Source: an uncultured Bacteroidales bacterium (lineage in GTDB: Bacteria; Bacteroidota; Bacteroidia; Bacteroidales; Paludibacteraceae). From it: a DNA stretch of 64,000 bases. This document shows positions 15,475 to 22,823 of the stretch, piece after piece. The position numbers and the translations under genes are program-made. Position 1 is the first letter of the stretch. Each line of letters opens with the position of its first letter. The notes below the pieces were generated by a model that saw only the letters and a list, made by a program, of their open reading frames with translations, had not been told where the DNA came from and did not search any database. The stretch spans positions 1 through 64,000 of the forward strand of contig ONPG01000009.1 of assembly GCA_900319645.1 (NCBI GenBank), read 5' to 3'.

Positions 15475-18099
15475 ATGAACGAAGACGAGAATTTGAATGA
15501 AGGTCTGAATGAGAATTTAGACGAAATCAAAAACGACCGCGTCATTCCTGTGAAGATAGACGAGGAAATGAAATCCTCGTATATCGACTACTCGATGAGC
15601 GTGATCGTCAGTCGTGCACTTCCCGATGTGCGCGACGGATTCAAACCCGTTCACAGACGCGTGCTTTTCGGAATGAACGAGCTGGGTAACACCAGCGACA
15701 AACCGACAAAGAAAAGCGCACGTATCGTGGGTGAGGTAATGGGTAAGTATCACCCGCACGGCGACAGTTCTATCTACGGAACACTGGTTCGTATGGCACA
15801 ACCCTGGGCAATGCGATATTGCCTGGTGGACGGTCAGGGTAACTTCGGTTCGGTGGATGGCGACGGTCCTGCGGCTATGCGTTATACGGAGGCACGTCTG
15901 TCGAAGATAGCCGAAGAGATGCTTCGCGACATCGACAAGGACACCGTAGATATGCAGCTGAACTTCGACGACAGTCTGCGTGAACCGGCTGTGCTGCCAT
16001 GTCGTTTCCCGAACCTGTTAGTGAACGGCGCGAGCGGTATTGCCGTGGGTATGGCGACGAACATGCCGACGCACAACTTAGGCGAAGTGATAGACGGATG
16101 TTGCGCGTACATTGATAATATCAAAGCGCGCATGCACGACGCGAGCGTGCAGGAGATCAACGTAGAGCAGTTGATGGAATATGTGAAAGCTCCGGATTTC
16201 CCGACAGGCGGTACGATTTACGGTTATCAGGGCGTGAGAGATGCTTTTGAGACCGGACGCGGACGAATCATCATCCGCTCGAACGCCGACATCGAGACCG
16301 ATGACAACGGACGTGAGCGAATCGTGATTACCGAGTTGCCGTACGGCGTAGTGAAGCGCGAACTTGTGCAGAACATCGCCGAGCTGGTGAACGAGAAGAA
16401 GATAGAAGGTATCTCAGATATCGCCGACTACTCGAAACGCGATATCCGTATCGTAGTAGAGGTTAAGCGTGACGCAAACGCACAGGTTGTGCTGAACAAA
16501 CTGTACAAGTTCACGGCACTCCAGTCGAGTTTTGCAGTTAACAACATCGCGCTGGTGAAAGGCCGTCCGATGCTGCTGAACCTGAAGCAGCTGATTGGCA
16601 ATTTCATCGAGCACCGGATGGACGTGGTGACACGCCGTACACGCTATGAACTGAAGAAAGCCGAGGAGCGTGCGCATATATTGGAAGGATTGATCATCGC
16701 CGTGGACAACATCGACGAGGTGGTTCGTATCATCCGCGCAAGCCGCACTCCGGCAGATGCCCAGACCAACCTGGAGCAACGATTCAACCTGGATAACCTG
16801 CAGTCGAAAGCGATCGTGGATATGCGTCTGAGCGCGTTGACAGGTCTGCGTATCGACGAGTTGAAGAACGAATACGCCGAGTTGGAGAAGTTGATCGCAC
16901 ATTTGAATGAACTGCTTGCCAATGAGGAGATGCGTTACGACGTCATCCGTACGGAACTGGAGGAGATCAAAGAGAAATACGGCGACGAGCGCCGCACGAA
17001 GATCGTGAAGATGGCTACCGAGTTCAACCCGGAGGATATGTATGCCGACGACGATATGGTAATCACCATCTCGCACCTGGGTTACATCAAACGTACTCCG
17101 CTGGCTGATTTCCGTCAGCAGAGCCGCGGCGGTATCGGATCGAAAGCCGGAAGTGCCCGTGACCAGGATTTCATAGAATACGTACACCAGGCAAGCATGC
17201 ACTCGACGATGATGTTCTTCACGGAAATGGGTCGTTTGTACTGGCAGAAAGTATATGAACTGCCGGAAGGTAACAAGCAATCCAAAGGCCGTGCTATCCA
17301 GAACATGATCAACCTGCAGAAGGGCGACAAAGTGCGTACCTGCATCAATGTCAAGGGCTTGAACGATCCGGAGTACGTACAGAACCACTACCTCATTTTC
17401 GTAACCAAGAACGGATTGATGAAGAAGACCACGCTGGAGGATTACAGCCGTCCGCGTGCAAACGGTATCATCGCATTGGGTCTGCGCGAAGGCGACGAGC
17501 TGATCGGCGTAGAACTGACAGACGGTCAGAGCGAGATGATGGTGGCTTCGTACAACGGCAAAGTGGTACGTTTCAACGAGGCAGGCGTTCGTCCGATGGG
17601 TCGTGGCGCAAGCGGCGTGAAAGCGATTACTTTGGAAAATGACGGCCAGGATCGCGTAATTGGCATGGTTTGTGTAGAGAAAGGAACAGAGAAGACCATT
17701 CTCGTCATTTCGGAGAAGGGCTTCGGTAAGCGTACGCCGGTTGACGACGAGGATGGCAATCCGATCTATCGCGTGACCAACCGTGGCGGCAAGGGCGTGA
17801 AGACCATCGAGATAACCGACAAGACAGGAAATCTCGTGGGCATAGAAGCCGTAACCGATGCAGATGATCTGATGCTGATGACCAAGAGCGGAACAGCAAT
17901 CCGCATGGATATCTCTACCATCCGCGTGGCAGGTCGTGCTACACAAGGCGTCAAACTGATCGAACTCCAGAAACGCAACGACAGCCTCATGAGCGGCTGC
18001 ATCGTGCCGAAAGAGGAGGAAGAGCAAGTTGCAAGTGACGAAGTACCAAGTGACGACGTACAAACAGAAGAAACAAATAACAATGAAAACCAAGAATAA
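15475..18099 (+). CDS. gyrA: DNA gyrase subunit A
   Basis: The 874-residue protein is the DNA-cleaving subunit of gyrase, which introduces negative supercoils. The breakage-reunion domain opens with SYIDYSMSVIVSRALPDVRD. The catalytic tyrosine is Tyr137 in AAMRYTEARL. The quinolone-determining region reads HPHGDSSIYGTLVRMAQP: Ser98 matches E. coli Ser83, but Gly102 stands at the Asp87 position. The C-terminal pinwheel carries a GyrA-box-like QQSRGGIG (about 548-555), supporting gyrase rather than topoisomerase IV. The last ~28 residues are acidic and encoded partly by a tandem 15-mer. The next gene starts 2 bp after the stop. Confidence 0.95.
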   Translation: MNEDENLNEGLNENLDEIKNDRVIPVKIDEEMKSSYIDYSMSVIVSRALPDVRDGFKPVHRRVLFGMNELGNTSDKPTKKSARIVGEVMGKYHPHGDSSIYGTLVRMAQPWAMRYCLVDGQGNFGSVDGDGPAAMRYTEARLSKIAEEMLRDIDKDTVDMQLNFDDSLREPAVLPCRFPNLLVNGASGIAVGMATNMPTHNLGEVIDGCCAYIDNIKARMHDASVQEINVEQLMEYVKAPDFPTGGTIYGYQGVRDAFETGRGRIIIRSNADIETDDNGRERIVITELPYGVVKRELVQNIAELVNEKKIEGISDIADYSKRDIRIVVEVKRDANAQVVLNKLYKFTALQSSFAVNNIALVKGRPMLLNLKQLIGNFIEHRMDVVTRRTRYELKKAEERAHILEGLIIAVDNIDEVVRIIRASRTPADAQTNLEQRFNLDNLQSKAIVDMRLSALTGLRIDELKNEYAELEKLIAHLNELLANEEMRYDVIRTELEEIKEKYGDERRTKIVKMATEFNPEDMYADDDMVITISHLGYIKRTPLADFRQQSRGGIGSKAGSARDQDFIEYVHQASMHSTMMFFTEMGRLYWQKVYELPEGNKQSKGRAIQNMINLQKGDKVRTCINVKGLNDPEYVQNHYLIFVTKNGLMKKTTLEDYSRPRANGIIALGLREGDELIGVELTDGQSEMMVASYNGKVVRFNEAGVRPMGRGASGVKAITLENDGQDRVIGMVCVEKGTEKTILVISEKGFGKRTPVDDEDGNPIYRVTNRGGKGVKTIEITDKTGNLVGIEAVTDADDLMLMTKSGTAIRMDISTIRVAGRATQGVKLIELQKRNDSLMSGCIVPKEEEEQVASDEVPSDDVQTEETNNNENQE
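18032..18061 (+). repeat. Tandem 15-mer inside the gyrA 3' end
   Basis: Two copies of CAAGTGACGA[A/C]GTAC are head-to-tail, one mismatch. In the gyrA frame each copy is five codons, giving ASDEV-PSDDV in the acidic tail. Confidence 0.85.
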
Positions 18100-18100
18100 C

Positions 18101-19345
18101 ATGAGAAAATCATTCATTTTGGCAGCTTTGGTACTCATGAGCGCCGGCTGCTTCGCACAGAAAGCCAACCTGAAAAAGGCTAAAAACTACGCCATGCAGG
18201 AGACTCCGGATTTCGCCGCTGCCCGTGCTGCAATCGCCGAGGCTATGGAGAACGAGGAGACCAAGAACATGGCTGAGACCTATTACATCGCCGGCTTGAT
18301 CGGTTATCAGGAAGTGACGACCGAGAACTACAACCAGATGATGGGCAAAGGTTCCGACCAAGCTAAAGCCGGCCGCGCCGTAGAGGAGAGCTATGGTTAC
18401 TGGCTGAAAGCCGACGAGATCGCTATGATCCCGACACTCGACAAAAAAGGCCGTGAGGTGGTTGACCAGAAAACGCGTAACAACATCGTGAAGAAAATGA
18501 CTGAGTATTACAAAAACCAGGAACTGGTGAAGTACGGTATTTATCTGAACGAACAACGCGATTTCGTGGGTGCATACAGCGCATTCAAGAAACACATCGA
18601 CATCCCCGAACTGGCGATGATGCAGAACGAGAAACAGCAGAAAGAGATGCCGCGTGACACCACGTACGAGCAGTACAAATACTACGCTGCTATCTTTGCC
18701 GTTCAGGCAGAGATGCACGAGGAAGCTATCGATCTGCTGGAGCAAATGAAAAACGGCGAGTATGAGGCTATCTCGGTAAACCAGTTCCTCTATCAGGAAT
18801 ATGTTGCCGTAAAAGACACGGCGAAATTCGTGGAGACGCTTCAGAACGCTATCGCTCGCTTCCCGCAAGAGCCGTGGTTCCTGCAGAACCTGATCAACTA
18901 CTACATCTTCTCCGGTCAGGAGCAGACGGCTATCGACTACCTGGCTCAAGCTATCGAGCGTGAACCGAATGTAGCTCAATATCACCTGATTAAGGGTAAT
19001 CTGGATGAGAACCAAGGTCACTACGAGGACGCTCTGAAGGATTTTGACAACGCATTGGCTATCGACGGCACCCTGGCAGACGCTATGGCAGGCAAAGGCC
19101 GTGTATGGTACAACCAGGCTGTCAAACTGAACGAGGCTGCCGCTATGATAACCGACAACAAGGAGTACAAAAAAGCGCTGGACGAGATGAACGAAGTGTT
19201 CCGCAAATCGCTTCCGTATTTCGAGAAAGCACACGAAATGGCTCCCGAGGAGCGTAGCTACATGCAGACGCTGAAAGGTCTGTACTACCGCTTCGGAATG
19301 GACGACAAGTACAACAAAATCAGCGAGGAACTGAACAACCTCTAA
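18101..19345 (+). CDS. Secreted tetratricopeptide-repeat protein
   Basis: I start at 18101, two bases after the gyrA stop, because MRKSFILAALVLMSAGCFAQ is a clean export signal. The longer frame runs back into gyrA. Cleavage could be after CFA (signal peptidase I) or before the Cys. The mature ~395 residues are helical with TPR-like units, best seen at YAAIFAVQAEMHEEAIDLLE, YYIFSGQEQTAIDYLAQAIE, YHLIKGNLDENQGHYEDALK and a last one near 380. TPR proteins serve as scaffolds. A periplasmic adaptor role is inferred; the partner is unknown. It sits in a run gyrA-TPR-ruvX with 2 bp and -1 bp spacing, implying an operon. Confidence 0.85.
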   Translation: MRKSFILAALVLMSAGCFAQKANLKKAKNYAMQETPDFAAARAAIAEAMENEETKNMAETYYIAGLIGYQEVTTENYNQMMGKGSDQAKAGRAVEESYGYWLKADEIAMIPTLDKKGREVVDQKTRNNIVKKMTEYYKNQELVKYGIYLNEQRDFVGAYSAFKKHIDIPELAMMQNEKQQKEMPRDTTYEQYKYYAAIFAVQAEMHEEAIDLLEQMKNGEYEAISVNQFLYQEYVAVKDTAKFVETLQNAIARFPQEPWFLQNLINYYIFSGQEQTAIDYLAQAIEREPNVAQYHLIKGNLDENQGHYEDALKDFDNALAIDGTLADAMAGKGRVWYNQAVKLNEAAAMITDNKEYKKALDEMNEVFRKSLPYFEKAHEMAPEERSYMQTLKGLYYRFGMDDKYNKISEELNNL

Positions 19346-19758
19346 TGGGCAGAATACTCGCCATAGACTACGGTCGCAAGCGTACAGGATTAGCCGTTAC
19401 GGACATACTCCGCATAACGGCTAATCCGTTGCTTACCGTAGAAACCAAAGATCTGCTGAACTGGCTGGCGGATTACCTGCGGAAAGAACAAGTGGACGAG
19501 GTGGTAATCGGTCATCCCACACAGATGAACGGCGAAGAATCGGAAAGCATGAACTATATACGGCCGTTCATGGGAAATTTCAAGAAACAGTTTCCGAATA
19601 TACCTATAACTATGTATGACGAGCGTTTTACTTCGGTACTCGCTCACCAAGCCATGATAGCCGGCGGCATGAAAAAGAAAGACCGGCAAAACAAAGCCGT
19701 AGTGGACAAAATAGCGGCTTGCATCATATTGGAAGGCTATTTGGAGAGCCTTCGTTAG
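19345..19758 (+). CDS. ruvX: RuvX/YqgF RNase H-fold nuclease
   Basis: The 137-residue protein is a close match in length and motifs to YqgF: ILAIDYGRKRTGLAVTD (first catalytic Asp8), EVVIGHPTQMNGEES, ITMYDERFTSVLA (conserved DERFTS) and KAVVDKIAACIILEGYL (final Asp). The family processes 16S rRNA 5' ends and has been proposed as a Holliday-junction resolvase. The ATG overlaps the TPR stop (TAATG), so it is translationally coupled. Confidence 0.93.
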   Translation: MGRILAIDYGRKRTGLAVTDILRITANPLLTVETKDLLNWLADYLRKEQVDEVVIGHPTQMNGEESESMNYIRPFMGNFKKQFPNIPITMYDERFTSVLAHQAMIAGGMKKKDRQNKAVVDKIAACIILEGYLESLR

Positions 19759-19761
19759 TAT

Positions 19762-19807
19762 GTCGCTTTGCGACGTTAAATAGTTAAGACGGTCGAACAA
19801 GTTCGAC
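19762..19807. repeat. Two small hairpins each followed by GTTAAAyAGTT
   Basis: GTCGC-ttt-GCGAC (19762-19774) and GTCGAAC-aa-GTTCGAC (19792-19807) are each followed by GTTAAAtAGTT or GTTAAAcAGTT. This is another example of a duplicated spacer word, here with palindromes. Confidence 0.65.
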
Positions 19808-19823
19808 GTTAAACAGTTTGAAT

Positions 19824-20372
19824 ATGATACTACCAATATATTTATACGGTCAGCCGGTGTTGAGAAAACCGACTGAAACAATAGAAAACACGCCGGAACT
19901 GAAACAGTTCATAGCGGATATGTATGAGACTTTGACGCAGGCGGAAGGCTGTGGTCTGGCAGCTCCTCAAGTGGGCAAGCCGTGGCGGCTGTTTGTCGTG
20001 GACGGCAGCGAACTGGCGGAAGATTACCCGGAGTGCAAGGATTTCAAGCGGGCGTTTATCAACCCCGAGTTGCTGGAGACAAGCGAGGAGACGTGCAGCT
20101 ATAGCGAAGGATGTCTTTCGTTGCCGGGTATCAGCGAGAACGTCGTGCGTCCGAAAACTATCCGTTTGCGCTATCTGGACGAGGATTTCAACGAGCATGA
20201 GGAGGAGTTTACCGGCTTCTGCGCGCGTATCGTGCAACATGAGTACGACCATCTGGAGGCACATGTGTTTACCGACCGTATTTCGCCGATTCGCAAGACT
20301 TTCGTCCGCAACAAACTGGCGGCTATCGCTAAAGGCAAAGTAGGCGCACGATATAAGTACAAACGCCAATAG
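19824..20372 (+). CDS. def: Peptide deformylase
   Basis: The enzyme removes the formyl group from nascent N-formyl-Met proteins. All three motifs are intact: GCGLAAPQVG (42-51), EGCLSLP (95-101, metal-binding Cys97) and QHEYDH (138-143, metal-binding His139 and His143 with catalytic Glu140). At 182 residues it has the usual length. I prefer the second ATG (MILPIYLYGQPVLR), which matches the family N-terminus; the ATG two codons earlier (19818) is possible. Confidence 0.95.
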   Translation: MILPIYLYGQPVLRKPTETIENTPELKQFIADMYETLTQAEGCGLAAPQVGKPWRLFVVDGSELAEDYPECKDFKRAFINPELLETSEETCSYSEGCLSLPGISENVVRPKTIRLRYLDEDFNEHEEEFTGFCARIVQHEYDHLEAHVFTDRISPIRKTFVRNKLAAIAKGKVGARYKYKRQ

Positions 20373-20443
20373 ACCGGGTAAGAGTAGGAGTCAAGTCGGG
20401 CTAAACGTATAGCCTTGCAATACCTTTGCAATATCCTTAGTAT

Positions 20444-21013
20444 ATGGATTTACTGTCTATCATATTATTTGCGATCGGTCTGGCTATGGACTGTTTTGCA
20501 GTCAGCATAGCACAAGGTCTTTCTTCTAATCCAAACGACCATCATCATCGTCCCAAGGCGGTGTTGATGGCCTTTCTCTTTGGTGTTTTCCAGGGCGGTA
20601 TGCCGCTGATTGGTTATTATGCGGGCAATCAGTTTGAGGCGTTCTTCAACCGGTATGCGCCGTGGATAGCGCTGGCGTTGCTGGCTTTTATCGGCGGCAA
20701 GATGGTGTGGGAATCTACGCACGAAAAGGAGGAAGAGAAGCGAGTAGCCGATTGGTCGCTGACGAATCTGTTGGTGTTGGCGGTAGCAACGTCTATTGAT
20801 GCGCTGGCGACGGGAGTGATCTTTATCCCTTATCCCGAGAAGCTATGGCTGGCAGTGGGTGTGATTGGTCTGGTTAGTATGCTGTTCTCGATAGTCGGTT
20901 ACCTGATTGGTGTGTTTTTGGGTGAGCGCTTCCGATGGAATGTCACGCTGGCGGGAGGCATCATTTTGATAGCTATAGGATTGAAAATCTGGATAGAAGG
21001 AGTATGTTTATAA
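20444..21013 (+). CDS. mntP: Manganese efflux pump MntP
   Basis: This 189-residue protein has six membrane helices and family hallmarks: IGLAMDCFAVSIAQGL with the conserved Asp in helix 1, LLAFIGGKMVWES, and ATSIDALATGVIF with its Asp in helix 4. MntP exports excess Mn2+. The 71-bp spacer upstream contains TACCTTTGCAA (20421) but no TTTG at the right distance. It is too short for a yybP-ykoY manganese riboswitch. The next gene starts inside its last codons. Confidence 0.92.
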   Translation: MDLLSIILFAIGLAMDCFAVSIAQGLSSNPNDHHHRPKAVLMAFLFGVFQGGMPLIGYYAGNQFEAFFNRYAPWIALALLAFIGGKMVWESTHEKEEEKRVADWSLTNLLVLAVATSIDALATGVIFIPYPEKLWLAVGVIGLVSMLFSIVGYLIGVFLGERFRWNVTLAGGIILIAIGLKIWIEGVCL

Positions 21014-21582
21014 TCGGCGATACATTAGTCAGCCTGGATGTGCTGGAGAAAGAGTTCTGCTGCGACTTGGACAAGTGTCGCGGTTGTTGCTGCATCGAAG
21101 GAGATGCCGGATGTCCCGTAACGGATGAGGAACTGAAACGGATAGAGCAACTCTTGCCGGAACTATTGCCGCAGATGACACCCGAAGCACGTGAGGTGGT
21201 GGCGCAACAAGGTCTCAGTTATCTGGATCCATCCGGAGAAAGGGTCCTGTCTATCGTCAACGGCAAGGATTGTGTCTTTGCCCGCACAGATCACAACGGA
21301 TGGTGTTATTGCCTGATAGAGAAAATGAGTAAAGATACTCATTTCAAGAAGCCTATATCCTGCCATTTGTATCCCGTGCGGCTGACGCAGGTTGGCGACA
21401 GAGTGGGCGTCGAATACCACCGGTGGGACATCTGTCATTGTGCCCGTATGCTGGGCAAAAAGAAACATATTCCGCTCTATCAATTCCTCAAAGAACCGCT
21501 CATACGGCATTTCGGAGAAGAATGGTACAACGAACTGGAATTAACGGCAAAAGAATGGAAAAAACAATGCGAGCAGAAATAA
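21004..21582 (+). CDS. DUF3109 family cysteine-rich protein
   Basis: This 192-residue protein starts at 21004 (MFIIGDTLVSLDVLEKEFCC), overlapping mntP by 10 bp; the longer frame is rejected because it lies inside mntP. The cysteine pattern CC-DLDKCRGCCC-IEGDAGCPV near the N-terminus, GKDCVFA, WCYCLIEK, PISCHLYP and WDICHCA matches DUF3109 (PF11307), related to the YkgJ-type putative Fe-S/zinc proteins. The function is unknown; a cluster-binding role is inferred from the conserved cysteines. The cinA start lies inside its 3' end. Confidence 0.85.
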   Translation: MFIIGDTLVSLDVLEKEFCCDLDKCRGCCCIEGDAGCPVTDEELKRIEQLLPELLPQMTPEAREVVAQQGLSYLDPSGERVLSIVNGKDCVFARTDHNGWCYCLIEKMSKDTHFKKPISCHLYPVRLTQVGDRVGVEYHRWDICHCARMLGKKKHIPLYQFLKEPLIRHFGEEWYNELELTAKEWKKQCEQK

Positions 21583-22817
21583 TTACTATAGGCGATGAAC
21601 TGCTGATAGGCCAAGTGGTGGACACCAACTCGGCATGGATGGCGGAAAGGCTTAACGAGATAGGGATCGAGCTCTACCAGATTACTTCCGTACACGATGA
21701 GCGCGAACATATAGTGGCTGCGCTGGACGAAGCTTTCAGCCGTGTGGATATTGTACTGACAACAGGCGGATTAGGTCCTACCAAAGATGATATTACCAAA
21801 CATGTGCTTTGCGAGTATTTCGGGACACACCTTATAGAAGATACGCGCGTACGCGAGCATATTATGCAACTGTATAGCAGCCGTCCCGATGTGCTGAACC
21901 GTCTTACCGCCACACAATGGTTAGTACCTGAGTGTGCGGAAATCTTAGACAATAGAGTGGGTAGTGCACCGTTAATGGTTTTCCACCACGGTCAGCAAAT
22001 CCTGGCATCTATGCCCGGAGTGCCGTACGAAATGAAGATTGCGATGGACGAACAGATAATTCCTTATCTTGAGAGATATAGAATTAACTCTAACTCCAAA
22101 TCAAGTATTTTTCACAAAACCCTTCAAGTAAACGGAATAGCCGAATCCTCTTTGGCTATCCTTTTGGAGGAATACGAGAATACCAAACCCGAATATATCC
22201 ATTTGGCTTACCTGCCGAAAGACGGTATCATTCGTCTGCGGTTGTCCTCATATGGCGAGGCGACAGAGACGGAAATGCATCAATGGTTCGACCGTCTCAA
22301 AGTGCTTGTGGCAGACTACCTGATTGCCGAAACAGACGAGCCTTTGGAGGTTATAGTAGGAAAGCTGCTCAAAGCGAAAGGGGCTACGATTGCTACAGCG
22401 GAGAGTTGTACCGGCGGCAAACTGGCTTCTCTTCTAAACAGACATTCCGGCAGTTCGTCTTTCTATTTTGGCTCTATCATCAGCTATGACAATAGTGTGA
22501 AAGAGCACTTGTTGGGAGTGTCTGAAGAAATGATACAAACCCGCGGCGTAGTAAGCGAAGAGGTGGTTATTCAAATGGCAAATGCTGTTCGCGCACAAAT
22601 CCGCACGGATTATGCCATCGCGACAAGCGGTATAGCAGGTCCAACAGGAGGATCGGAAGAGAAACCTGTCGGGACTGTTTGGATAGCTTGGGCTACGCCG
22701 GAAGGCACCTCTGCCGAGTGTTTCCATTTAGGCAAACTGCGCGAGCAGATCACAGACCGTGCGTGCGCGAAAGCACTCGTCCGGCTCATTCAGATACTCC
22801 GATCCTCAATCCAATAA
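21567..22817 (+). CDS. cinA: CinA: competence/damage-inducible protein, NMN deamidase type
   Basis: This 416-residue, two-domain protein starts at 21567 with MRAEIITIGDELLIGQVVDT, the invariant beginning of the molybdopterin-binding-like (COG1058) domain. TTGGLGPTKDDITK follows. The C-terminal PncC domain carries ATAESCTGGKLASLL, SYDNSVKEHLLGV and ATSGIAGPTGGSEEKPVGTV, which form the nucleotide amidase site that recycles NMN. An ATG four codons upstream (21555) is the alternative start. It overlaps DUF3109 by 16 bp and is followed after 6 bp by the transporter-OmpA fusion. Confidence 0.93.
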   Translation: MRAEIITIGDELLIGQVVDTNSAWMAERLNEIGIELYQITSVHDEREHIVAALDEAFSRVDIVLTTGGLGPTKDDITKHVLCEYFGTHLIEDTRVREHIMQLYSSRPDVLNRLTATQWLVPECAEILDNRVGSAPLMVFHHGQQILASMPGVPYEMKIAMDEQIIPYLERYRINSNSKSSIFHKTLQVNGIAESSLAILLEEYENTKPEYIHLAYLPKDGIIRLRLSSYGEATETEMHQWFDRLKVLVADYLIAETDEPLEVIVGKLLKAKGATIATAESCTGGKLASLLNRHSGSSSFYFGSIISYDNSVKEHLLGVSEEMIQTRGVVSEEVVIQMANAVRAQIRTDYAIATSGIAGPTGGSEEKPVGTVWIAWATPEGTSAECFHLGKLREQITDRACAKALVRLIQILRSSIQ

Positions 22818-22823
22818 TTCATA

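Noticed and set aside
16414-18168. 584-codon frame antisense to gyrA
   Set aside because: Shadow of a high-bias coding region; residue pattern rich in His, Cys and Val without family motifs, and gyrA is certain.
20373-20443. Manganese riboswitch before mntP
   Set aside because: Only 71 bp of spacer and no yybP-ykoY conserved bases.
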